Source: Chloroflexota bacterium
GTDB lineage: Bacteria; Chloroflexota; Dehalococcoidia; Tepidiformales; Tepidiformaceae
Assembly (NCBI GenBank): GCA_021823905.1
Contig: JAKALX010000108.1
Location: forward strand, 1 to 9,920
Length of the DNA: 9,920 nt
Direction: 5' to 3'
In this document: positions 1 through 5,839 of the stretch, in pieces
Numbering within the stretch: the first letter of the stretch is position 1
Layout: every line of letters starts with the position of its first letter
The notes under the pieces: generated by a model
Told to the model about the DNA's origin: nothing
The model's database searches: none
What the model saw: the letters and a program-made list of their open reading frames with translations, nothing else
Position numbers and translations under genes: made by a program

Positions 1-314
1 AGATGGACGCGGAAGAGGTGTTCCAGGCGTATCTGCCGGGGCTGCGGAAGCTGAACCCTGCGTTCGACCCGGCGTGGGTGCGGCAGAAGTGGCTGTTCAA
101 GGACCCGGGCGGCCAGCCGGTGATCACGACGAACTACTCGCGTTCGATCCCGGAAATGCGAACCGGGATCACTGGGCTGTACCTGTCGAACACGACGCAG
201 GTGTACCCGGAAGACCGGGGCCAGAACTACTCGCTGATCCTGGGCGAGCAGGTGGCGGAGCTGATCGACGGGGACACAGCCACGATTGGCGCGGCTCAGG
301 GCGCGCCGATATAG
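1..314 (+). CDS. C-terminal part of an NAD(P)/FAD-dependent oxidoreductase (amine oxidase / UDP-galactopyranose mutase-like)
   Basis: Only the last ~103 codons are in the window. The frame is open from the left edge and ends at TAG 312-314, so the ATG at 3 is probably internal. The tail reads LYLSNTTQVYPEDRGQNYS followed by an amphipathic helix (LILGEQVAELI). This resembles the end of flavin-dependent amine oxidase, protoporphyrinogen oxidase or UDP-galactopyranose mutase-like proteins, where an Asn/Thr-rich strand and the final helix close over the FAD. The N-terminal Rossmann GxGxxG motif would lie outside the window, so the substrate cannot be judged. The gap to nuoE is 33 bp, and a promoter-like element overlaps this gene's end, so nuoEF need not depend on it for transcription. 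The family call rests on the tail alone. Confidence 0.6.
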   Translation, partial: MDAEEVFQAYLPGLRKLNPAFDPAWVRQKWLFKDPGGQPVITTNYSRSIPEMRTGITGLYLSNTTQVYPEDRGQNYSLILGEQVAELIDGDTATIGAAQGAPI

Positions 315-315
315 T
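286..315 (+). promoter_or_regulatory. Candidate sigma70-type promoter for nuoEF
   Basis: A TTGGCG hexamer at 286-291 and a TATAGT hexamer at 310-315 are separated by 18 bp. The pair lies inside the end of the upstream gene; its -10 overlaps that gene's TAG stop. Transcription would start near 321 and give a leader of about 27 nt. That leader contains the Shine-Dalgarno-like GAGGTG (335-340), 7 nt before the nuoE ATG. The call rests on pattern matching only. Confidence 0.4.
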
Positions 316-347
316 AGTGCTGCATTTCACAATCGAGGTGACGGCCG

Positions 348-821
348 ATGGCGGCTGAACCGACCACCGCCGAACTGCGCGCCCTCATCGCCGAGTTCGA
401 GCCCGGGAAAGGTCACCTGGTGCCAGCGCTGCACAAAGTGCAGGAGACGTACGGGTACATCATGCGCGAGGCGATCGAGGCCGTGGCGGAGCAGCTCAAC
501 ACGACGCCCGCGCTTGTCTACGGGTGCGTCTCGTTTTACGACGATTTCCGCACGCATCCGGCGGCGAAGACGGAGATCTCGTGGTGCAGCGGCCCGGCGT
601 GCCGGCTCAAGGGCGGCGACCAGATCCGGTCGGCGATGCAGCAGACGCTGGAGGTCGCCCTCGGCGGGCAAACAGAGGACCACGGGGTCGGGTTTCACCT
701 GGGGCAGTGCATCGGAACATGCAGCGAGGCGCCGCAGGTGTGGGTCAACGGGAAAGTTGTCGGCGACCTCACGGTGGCGAAGGCGATCCGCCTGGCGCGC
801 GACCTGAAGGGGAGCAAATGA
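348..821 (+). CDS. nuoE: NADH-quinone oxidoreductase subunit E-like [2Fe-2S] protein (NuoE / HndA / HymA family)
   Basis: The 157-aa protein has the normal NuoE layout. An N-terminal helical bundle (around residues 10-65, with LVPALHKVQETYGYI) is followed by a thioredoxin-like [2Fe-2S] domain. All four expected cluster ligands are present as C-x4-C (C80, C85) and C-x3-C (C121, C125). In family members this N1a-type cluster sits next to the FMN of NuoF in the NADH-oxidising arm of complex I or of soluble NAD-linked hydrogenases and formate dehydrogenases. The ATG at 348 follows GAGGTG by 7 nt. The stop codon overlaps the nuoF start (ATGA, 818-821), so the two are translationally coupled. No nuoG or other complex I gene follows, which suggests a partner other than a full complex I. 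The family assignment is firm; the partner is inferred. Confidence 0.92.
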   Translation: MAAEPTTAELRALIAEFEPGKGHLVPALHKVQETYGYIMREAIEAVAEQLNTTPALVYGCVSFYDDFRTHPAAKTEISWCSGPACRLKGGDQIRSAMQQTLEVALGGQTEDHGVGFHLGQCIGTCSEAPQVWVNGKVVGDLTVAKAIRLARDLKGSK

Positions 822-2719
822 ACGCGCGCCTTGAATCGCTGATCGCAGCGGCAAAGCAGGCCTGGGCGGCCGAACGATCGAGCGGGAAAGTGCGGCTCAC
901 GGTGGTGCTGGACACGTCGTCGGTGGCGCGCGGGGCGGAAGAGACGATCGCCGCGATGCGTGACGCGATCGAGAAGCAGCACCTGAACGCCGAGGTCGCG
1001 ATCGCCGGGAGCTGGGGCTTCTGCTGGATGGAGCCATGCGTCGCGGTGCGGAACGCCTCGGGAACGGAGACCGTGCTCTACGCGAACATCACGGCGGAGC
1101 GCGTGGAGGAGTTCTTGCAAGCCGTCGTGACCGAGGGGCGGCACGTACCCGAGTGGGCGCTGGGCGTGGCGGAAGGCAATCCAACGGCGGACGTGCCGCT
1201 GCTGGCGGATCACCCGTTCATGAAGGGTCAGATCCGGCGGTTGATGGCGAACATCGGGACGACGGACCCGGAGAACATCGACCACTACCTCGCGCACGAT
1301 GGCTATGTCGGGTTCGGCAAGGCGCTGGAGATGGACGCCGAGACAATCGTGAAGGAAGTGGTCGACAGCGGCCTCGGGGGGCGGGCCGGCGGCGGCTTCC
1401 CGGCGGGACGGAAGTGGGACTTCCTTCGCACGGCGACGACAAGCCCGCGCTACCTGGTGTGCAACGCCGACGAGGGTGACCCGGGCGCCTGGGTGAACCG
1501 GGTGCTGATGGAGGGCGACCCGCACCTCATCATCGAGGGGATGCTGATCGCGGCGCTGGCGGGGCACGCGGACGCGGGCTACGTCTACATCCGCTACGAG
1601 TACCCGCTGTCGTTCAGGCGCATGCAGATCGCGGTCCAGCAGGCGTACGCGAAGGGCCTGCTTGGCAATGACATCCTGGGGAGCGGCAAGAGCTTCGACA
1701 TCGTCGTCTTCCGGGGCGCCGGCTCGTACGTATGCGGCGAGGAGACGGGCCTCATCAACTCGATCGACGGCCATCGCGGAATGCCGCGGATCAAGCCGCC
1801 GTTCCCGGCGCAGGCGGGTCTCTGGAACAAGCCGACAAACGTGAACAACGTGGAGTCGTACGCAAACGCGCCACTGATCCTGCGCAACGGCGCCGAGTGG
1901 TGGAGCAGCGTCAGCACGGCGAAGGAGAAGGGGACGAAGATGTTCAGCTTCTCCGGCGACGTGAACTGGCAGGGGTGCGTCGAGATCCCGTTCGGGCCAA
2001 CGGTCCGGTCAGCACTGGAGCAGTACGCCGGCGGGATGACGGACGGGCGGCCGTGCAAGGGTTTCCAGCCAGGCGGACCGCTCTCGGGCGTGGTCAACGG
2101 CGACGAGCTCGACCTGACGCTGACGCTGGACCCGTACCGGGAACGCGGGCTGTTCCTGGGCGGCGGCGGCATCGTCTTCTTCGACGACACGACCTGCATC
2201 GTCGACTTCTGCAACTACTTCCTGGCCTTTTGCGAGATGGAGAGCTGCGGGCGCTGCACGACCTGCCACGGCGGGACGCAACGGGCGGTCGAGATCATCC
2301 GGCGGATTCAGAGTGGCGGCGGCCGGCAGCACGACTTCGAGGCGTTCGAGCAGCTGGTGAAGACGCTCGTGTGGTCGAACTGCTTCCACGGGCAGTTCGC
2401 GATGACGTCGATCAAGACCGCGCTGAAGGCGTTTCGCGAGGAGTGGATCGAGCACATCGACGACAAGCAGTGCCGGGCGGGCGTCTGCGAGGGACTGATC
2501 GAGTATCGGGTGACGTCGCAGTCAGATGCGGCGCTGGCCGAAGCGGTCGCCATCTGCCCGACGAACGCGATCCAGGGCGAGTCGGGGAACTACCAGGTAG
2601 CCGACAGCCTCTGCATCCGCTGCGGGGCATGCGTCGAGGTGGCGCCGGGCGCGATGGAGCGCCGCCACCGGTTCCCAATCGAGGTTTCGCAGGGAGCGGC
2701 GGCGGCGGCGGGAGTATGA
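818..2719 (+). CDS. nuoF: NADH-quinone oxidoreductase subunit F-like flavoprotein with C-terminal ferredoxin domain (NuoF / HndC / HymB family)
   Basis: The start at ATG 818 overlaps the nuoE stop and follows AAGGGGAG; the protein is 633 aa. A thioredoxin-like N-domain (about 24-110) comes first. The FMN/NADH core follows: GRAGGGFPAGRKW (about 188-200), CNADEGDPGA (215-224) and GAGSYVCGEETG (300-311). The SLBB-like segment is next. The N3-type [4Fe-4S] site is C477-x2-C480-x2-C483 plus C522. A C-terminal 2[4Fe-4S]-ferredoxin-like tail starts with CRAGVC (552-557). The family oxidises NADH through FMN and passes electrons along Fe-S clusters. Two oddities stand out. The N-domain lacks the usual first cysteine pair (DTSSVA at 32-37) and keeps only C69 and C74. 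The ferredoxin tail keeps ligands for just one cluster (C580, C599, C602, C605). With no nuoG nearby, the partner may be a formate dehydrogenase or hydrogenase encoded elsewhere; this last point is inference. Confidence 0.92.
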   Translation: MNARLESLIAAAKQAWAAERSSGKVRLTVVLDTSSVARGAEETIAAMRDAIEKQHLNAEVAIAGSWGFCWMEPCVAVRNASGTETVLYANITAERVEEFLQAVVTEGRHVPEWALGVAEGNPTADVPLLADHPFMKGQIRRLMANIGTTDPENIDHYLAHDGYVGFGKALEMDAETIVKEVVDSGLGGRAGGGFPAGRKWDFLRTATTSPRYLVCNADEGDPGAWVNRVLMEGDPHLIIEGMLIAALAGHADAGYVYIRYEYPLSFRRMQIAVQQAYAKGLLGNDILGSGKSFDIVVFRGAGSYVCGEETGLINSIDGHRGMPRIKPPFPAQAGLWNKPTNVNNVESYANAPLILRNGAEWWSSVSTAKEKGTKMFSFSGDVNWQGCVEIPFGPTVRSALEQYAGGMTDGRPCKGFQPGGPLSGVVNGDELDLTLTLDPYRERGLFLGGGGIVFFDDTTCIVDFCNYFLAFCEMESCGRCTTCHGGTQRAVEIIRRIQSGGGRQHDFEAFEQLVKTLVWSNCFHGQFAMTSIKTALKAFREEWIEHIDDKQCRAGVCEGLIEYRVTSQSDAALAEAVAICPTNAIQGESGNYQVADSLCIRCGACVEVAPGAMERRHRFPIEVSQGAAAAAGV

Positions 2720-2720
2720 T
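2715..2720 (+). promoter_or_regulatory. -10 element (TATGAT) for a leaderless mrr transcript
   Basis: TATGAT lies exactly 6 nt before the GTG at 2727 and contains the nuoF stop codon TGA (2717-2719). Transcription normally starts about 6-8 nt past a -10 hexamer, so the first transcribed base would fall at or next to the GTG. No Shine-Dalgarno sequence lies before this GTG and no clear -35 is visible. The next gene shows the same arrangement. Confidence 0.45.
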
Positions 2721-2726
2721 TCGGCT

Positions 2727-3608
2727 GTGGCATCGCCAAAAGGGCCTCAATTCATCACCTACTTCGCGCCCATTCTGAGGGCGCTGGACGCCGTCGGTGG
2801 ATCAGCGCGACCTCAGGAGATCGTCCAGCGCGTCGCGGATTATGAGCGCGTCAGCGACGCACAACGAGCCGAGCTGCTGGAGAGCGGTCAGCCTCGCTTC
2901 GACAACCGCGTTCACTGGGCCAGATTCTATCTCGCGAAGGCTGGCTTGGTAGACGCCTCGGTGCGAGGCGTCTGGTCACTCACCGACGCCGGTCGTGCCG
3001 CGCTTGCGATGACTCGCGACGAGGCGCGGGACCTTTTCAAGGCTGTGCATGATGATCTGAGAGGTCCGCGAACTGCGCCGGACGCGGCTGTCGGGTCGGC
3101 GGAAGGAGGGCTGGGCAACGCGGAGTTGGTCGACTTGGGCCTGGAAGGCGACTACCGGGACCAGTTTTCAACCAAATTGCAATCCATTACCCCTAACGCT
3201 TTCGAACGATTCTGTCGCCGCTTGTTGCTTGAATCTGGGTTTCAGAGCGTCGAAGTAACCGGTCGCAGCGGTGATGGCGGAATTGATGCGATCGGGCTTC
3301 TGCAAATCAATCCACTGGTGAGCTCGAAAGTACTGGTCCAGTGCAAGCGGTACGCGGGTGCCGTGGCAGTTGGGGCCGTGCGTGACTTTCGCGGCGCGAT
3401 GATGGGGCGTTCCGACAATGGCATCATCATGACCACGGGAACGTTCACCGCCGAAGCCCGAAAAGAGGCAGTTCGTGAAGGTGTGCCTCCAATCGAACTG
3501 GTGGACGGCTCTCGGATGATCGAGCTTTGCGAGCAGTTCGAAGTCGGCCTTAAGCCGGCGCAGACATTTGAGGTGAACGCCGCATTCTTCGCCGAGATCT
3601 CAGACTGA
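2727..3608 (+). CDS. mrr: Mrr-type restriction endonuclease (winged-helix N-domain plus PD-(D/E)XK-like domain)
   Basis: The 293-aa protein starts at GTG 2727; the nearby ATG at 2716 is in another frame. Residues about 8-90 match the Mrr N-terminal winged-helix domain: ITYFAPILRAL, then the RFDNRVHWARFYLAKAGLV block and SLTDAGRAAL. After a loose linker, residues about 150-280 form the Mrr catalytic domain. It has the acidic GDGGID motif (182-187, D187 the likely metal ligand) and Q205-C206-K207 in the VLVQCKRY strand, the D...QxK form of the nuclease site. The later segments DFRGAM and GIIMTTGTFTAEA are also typical. Family members cut DNA, often in a modification-dependent way, and some are triggered by foreign methylation. 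No methyltransferase lies alongside, which fits a type IV enzyme. It begins 7 bp after nuoF but appears to be transcribed separately. The family is certain; the specificity is unknown. Confidence 0.88.
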   Translation: MASPKGPQFITYFAPILRALDAVGGSARPQEIVQRVADYERVSDAQRAELLESGQPRFDNRVHWARFYLAKAGLVDASVRGVWSLTDAGRAALAMTRDEARDLFKAVHDDLRGPRTAPDAAVGSAEGGLGNAELVDLGLEGDYRDQFSTKLQSITPNAFERFCRRLLLESGFQSVEVTGRSGDGGIDAIGLLQINPLVSSKVLVQCKRYAGAVAVGAVRDFRGAMMGRSDNGIIMTTGTFTAEARKEAVREGVPPIELVDGSRMIELCEQFEVGLKPAQTFEVNAAFFAEISD

Positions 3609-3626
3609 GTCGGCTCGCTCGGGCAA

Positions 3627-3635
3627 TGGTAAAAT
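3627..3635 (+). promoter_or_regulatory. Extended -10 element (TGgTAAAAT) for a leaderless nucleotidyltransferase transcript
   Basis: TG at 3627-3628, one base, then TAAAAT at 3630-3635 form an extended -10. The GTG start at 3641 is 5 nt downstream. An extended -10 can compensate for the missing -35, and none is visible. There is no room for a leader with a ribosome binding site, so the message would be leaderless. Confidence 0.5.
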
Positions 3636-3640
3636 AGCGT

Positions 3641-4315
3641 GTGACTCGCGAGGCGCGGCCCGTCGACATCGCGACCGTTCTGCTTGACGCACGGGCCGGG
3701 GATTTGCGTCGCCTGGCGGAAGAGGGGACTCCGTACGACGCGCTGTTCGGGTCTGTTAGCCGCCTGTTCGACCTCTTGCAGACGCATCACGTGGATTTCG
3801 TGCTGGTTGGCGGGCTGGCGGTGCTCTCGTACGTCGGGGGGCGGAACACGCGTGACATCGACCTGATCATGGCGGCGGGCGACCTGGAACGGCTGCCCGA
3901 ATTCCACGTGGAAAGCCGGGACAAGGACTTCGCTCGCGCGATGTTCGAGGGCGTGCAGATCGACATTCTCCTCACGACCAATCCGCTCTTCGAGCTTGTT
4001 CGGAGCGACTACAGCGTGCGGCGGGATTTCAGCGGAGGCAACATCCCGTGCGGGACAGTCGAGGGGCTGGTGCTCCTGAAGCTGTTCGCGCTGCCATCGC
4101 TCTACCGGCAGGGAGACTTCGGTCGCGTGAACGTTTACGAAGGGGACATCGCGGCGCTTGTTGAGGGTTATCGTCCCAACATGGAACCACTGATGCGCGA
4201 GCTCGAATTGCACATTCTGCCGACCGACCTCGCCCAGATCCGCAAGATCCTCGCCGACGTCGAGTCGCGAGTCGAGCGCTTCCGCGCCAGCCAGGGCGAA
4301 AGCACGGGCCGATAG
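3641..4315 (+). CDS. Nucleotidyltransferase-fold protein (AbiEii / DUF6036-like)
   Basis: The 224-aa protein starts at GTG 3641, just after an extended -10. A helical N-part (1-50) leads into the polymerase-beta-type nucleotidyltransferase core. Glycines G57-G58 sit in FVLVGGLAVLSY, the DxD pair is D72 and D74 in NTRDIDLIM, and the third carboxylate is D108 in VQIDILL. This is the complete metal-binding triad of active family members. The later VEGLVLLKLFAL helix and the acidic C-terminal helices resemble AbiEii toxins and related MNT-type enzymes, which transfer nucleotides to tRNA or protein. No AbiEi-like antitoxin or HEPN partner is adjacent. It lies 32 bp after the mrr gene, so a link to DNA defence is possible but only inferred from position. 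The gene converges on the next one with 19 bp between the stops and no clear terminator. The fold is firm and the substrate unknown. Confidence 0.75.
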   Translation: MTREARPVDIATVLLDARAGDLRRLAEEGTPYDALFGSVSRLFDLLQTHHVDFVLVGGLAVLSYVGGRNTRDIDLIMAAGDLERLPEFHVESRDKDFARAMFEGVQIDILLTTNPLFELVRSDYSVRRDFSGGNIPCGTVEGLVLLKLFALPSLYRQGDFGRVNVYEGDIAALVEGYRPNMEPLMRELELHILPTDLAQIRKILADVESRVERFRASQGESTGR

Positions 4316-4334
4316 CGATGCCGCGCTCGGGCCC

Positions 4335-5081
4335 TCAGAGCTCCAGCTCAGCGACAACCGCGAAGTGGTCGCTTGGGTAGAGCGTGGGATCGTTTGGTGG
4401 CGGTTGGTTCGCGGCAAGGGATGCAGAGACCGCAGACACGCGGCCGTTGAGCCAGATGTAGTCGAGGCAATTGGGGTCGCCGTCGGTATCCATCGTGTCG
4501 GCCTGGATGCCGGAGGGCCACGTGACCGGCGGCTCACAGCCGTTGGCCTCGAAGAAGGCAGACCGCCAGCCCGCTTCGCGCATGACGGTGTACGCGGGCT
4601 CGAACGGCGGCGTGTTGAAATCGCCGACGACGATCGCCGCATCGGCTGCGGGCGCGCTCGCCATCCATTCGCGGATCGCGTTCACCTGAGAGACGCGGAC
4701 CTCGGGCTCGTGGGGAACATGATGGAGGTGTGTGTTCGCGAACCAGAGCATGACCTGGCCGGGGAGGGCGACGAGGACGCGGTGGGCGACGCGGTCACGG
4801 CTCAATCGGAGCTCTTCGTGGGCCTGGGGCTCGCCGGCTGCGAGGAGGATCGCGTTGCCAAAGTTGGGGTATTTGCCCGAGCGGGCGTCAAACGAGCGAT
4901 AGTTGCGGGAGGGAAGCTGGCGGGCGAGGAAGTCGTCCTGGCGGGGCTCGCTGAACATCACCTCCTGGAGTCCGGCGAGTTCGGGATCGATCGCGGCGAA
5001 GGCCGCGCCAAGGAGCGGCTTCCGCTCCGCGTAACGGTCGGTAATGTTGCGGATGTTGAAGGTGGCGACGCGGAGCCTCAT
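4335..5081 (-). CDS. Endonuclease/exonuclease/phosphatase (EEP) family hydrolase
   Basis: The 248-aa protein starts at ATG 5081. The frame is open further upstream, but that extension would overlap the preceding gene and shows no family features. The EEP motifs appear in order: RVATFNIRN (5-12), LQEV with metal-ligand E40, ANTHLHH, VVGDFNTPP, LDYIW, and SDHFAVVAELEL at the very end with the catalytic Asp-His pair. This is a complete catalytic set for Mg-dependent phosphodiester or phosphomonoester hydrolysis. There is no signal peptide or membrane segment, so it is probably cytoplasmic. The family spans DNA-repair nucleases, sphingomyelinases and inositol phosphatases, so the substrate cannot be named. 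It follows the selenocysteine DsbA-like gene by 31 nt on the same strand and could be cotranscribed. A weak -10-like TACGCT (5088-5093), 6 nt before the ATG, also allows its own leaderless transcript. Confidence 0.82.
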   Translation of the reverse strand: MRLRVATFNIRNITDRYAERKPLLGAAFAAIDPELAGLQEVMFSEPRQDDFLARQLPSRNYRSFDARSGKYPNFGNAILLAAGEPQAHEELRLSRDRVAHRVLVALPGQVMLWFANTHLHHVPHEPEVRVSQVNAIREWMASAPAADAAIVVGDFNTPPFEPAYTVMREAGWRSAFFEANGCEPPVTWPSGIQADTMDTDGDPNCLDYIWLNGRVSAVSASLAANQPPPNDPTLYPSDHFAVVAELEL

Positions 5082-5112
5082 GGGCGAAGCGTAACGCGGA
5101 CGGTGGCGGCCG

Positions 5113-5748
5113 TCAGACGGCTGTCTCGGTGTCGCGAGGCTCGGCGCCGAGCCGGCGGAGGACATCGCGATAGACGGTCATGTCCTGGGCGCCGGGAACC
5201 ATCAGCCGGTCGTCGAAGATCATGGTCGGGGTACTGGTGAAGCCGCCCTGGCGGGCGGTCGCGGTCGCCTCATCCACAAGGTTCGCGTACCTGCCGGCGA
5301 GGGTTTCGGCAATGAATTCCCTGCCGTCGAGCCCACATTCCGCCGCGACAGCCGTCAGGACGTCGAGGTCGCCGATGTTCTTGGCCTCGCCGAAGTAGGC
5401 GCGGAAGAGGGCTTCATGCACCTCGTCGAATTTCCCACGGTCGCGAGCGAACTCGGCAAGCTCGAGAGCGCGATGAGAGTTCGCAATCCAGCGGTTTGAA
5501 GCGAGAGTCAGGCCAGCGTCGGCGGCGTACTGCTTGAGCATCGAGCGATATTCGTCGGTGCGGCGCGAAGGGGCGATAAGCTCGTCGACATGCCGGCCTT
5601 CGGCGGGCGTCTCGGGGTGCAGCTCGAACGGCCACCAGGTGACGTCGAGGTTGAATTCCTGCTCCATCTGGGCCACCCGACGGGCGGCGATGTAGCACCA
5701 GGGTCAGACGTAGTCGGAGATGACGATGACTTTGAGCGGATCGACCAT
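5113..5748 (-). CDS. FrnE/DsbA-family thiol oxidoreductase with a predicted selenocysteine (UPWC active site)
   Basis: From ATG 5748 the frame gives 211 residues with a single in-frame TGA (5704-5706) as codon 15. The N-terminus reads KVIVISDYV-(UGA)-PWCYIAARRV. In FrnE-type DsbA proteins this strand-loop carries CPWCY, so UGA replaces the nucleophilic first cysteine; C18 is the resolving cysteine. The rest is intact: a helical insert (about 45-160), the cis-proline loop at STPTMIF (P174) and VPGAQ, then a terminal helix. Total length is typical of the family. The family catalyses dithiol-disulfide exchange, and selenocysteine would give a more reactive nucleophile. Directly after the UGA lies a SECIS-like hairpin (5672-5688). 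The gene ends with its own TGA (5113-5115), as do nuoE, nuoF, mrr and the EEP gene, so UGA is not reassigned. A start at 5676 would delete the first beta strand and the active site. A nonsense mutation is the alternative. No signal peptide is visible, so it is probably cytoplasmic. Confidence 0.85.
5668..5701 (-). promoter_or_regulatory. Bacterial SECIS-like hairpin downstream of the in-frame UGA
   Basis: On the coding strand, counting from the first base after UGA, bases 16-22 (GCCGCCC) pair with 26-32 (GGGUGGC). This gives a 7-bp stem with one G-U pair and the apical loop GUC. A second helix, CUGG (3-6) with CCAG (33-36), closes the structure, with a 9-nt bulge on the 5' side. The loop begins 22 nt after the UGA and its first base is G. 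Both match the known bacterial SECIS pattern: an apical loop roughly 16-37 nt away, with G in the first two loop positions for SelB contact. The UGA is followed by C, a weak termination context. The pairing is seen by eye; no energy was calculated. Confidence 0.7.
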
Positions 5749-5839
5749 GATGCAAAGGCTACACCGGCCGGAGGTTGTCGTGGTGGAATCACGAGGGGCG
5801 GACCGGGTGATTTCGGACTCTGGTGGCCGGTTTCGCGGA

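Noticed and set aside
695..1774. 359-codon open frame on the minus strand inside nuoF
   Set aside because: Arg-rich shadow of a high-GC gene; nuoF on the other strand is conserved throughout.
3242..4642. 466-codon open frame on the minus strand
   Set aside because: It is antisense to the mrr catalytic domain and the nucleotidyltransferase, both of which carry full family motifs. The antisense product has no recognisable domain.
4365..5240. 291-codon + strand frame opposite the EEP hydrolase
   Set aside because: Antisense to a gene with all EEP catalytic motifs; no domain in the product.
5113..5676. A shorter DsbA-like gene starting at ATG 5676 with no selenocysteine
   Set aside because: It would lack the first thioredoxin beta strand and the whole active site. 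The missing part is present in frame just upstream, interrupted only by the UGA.
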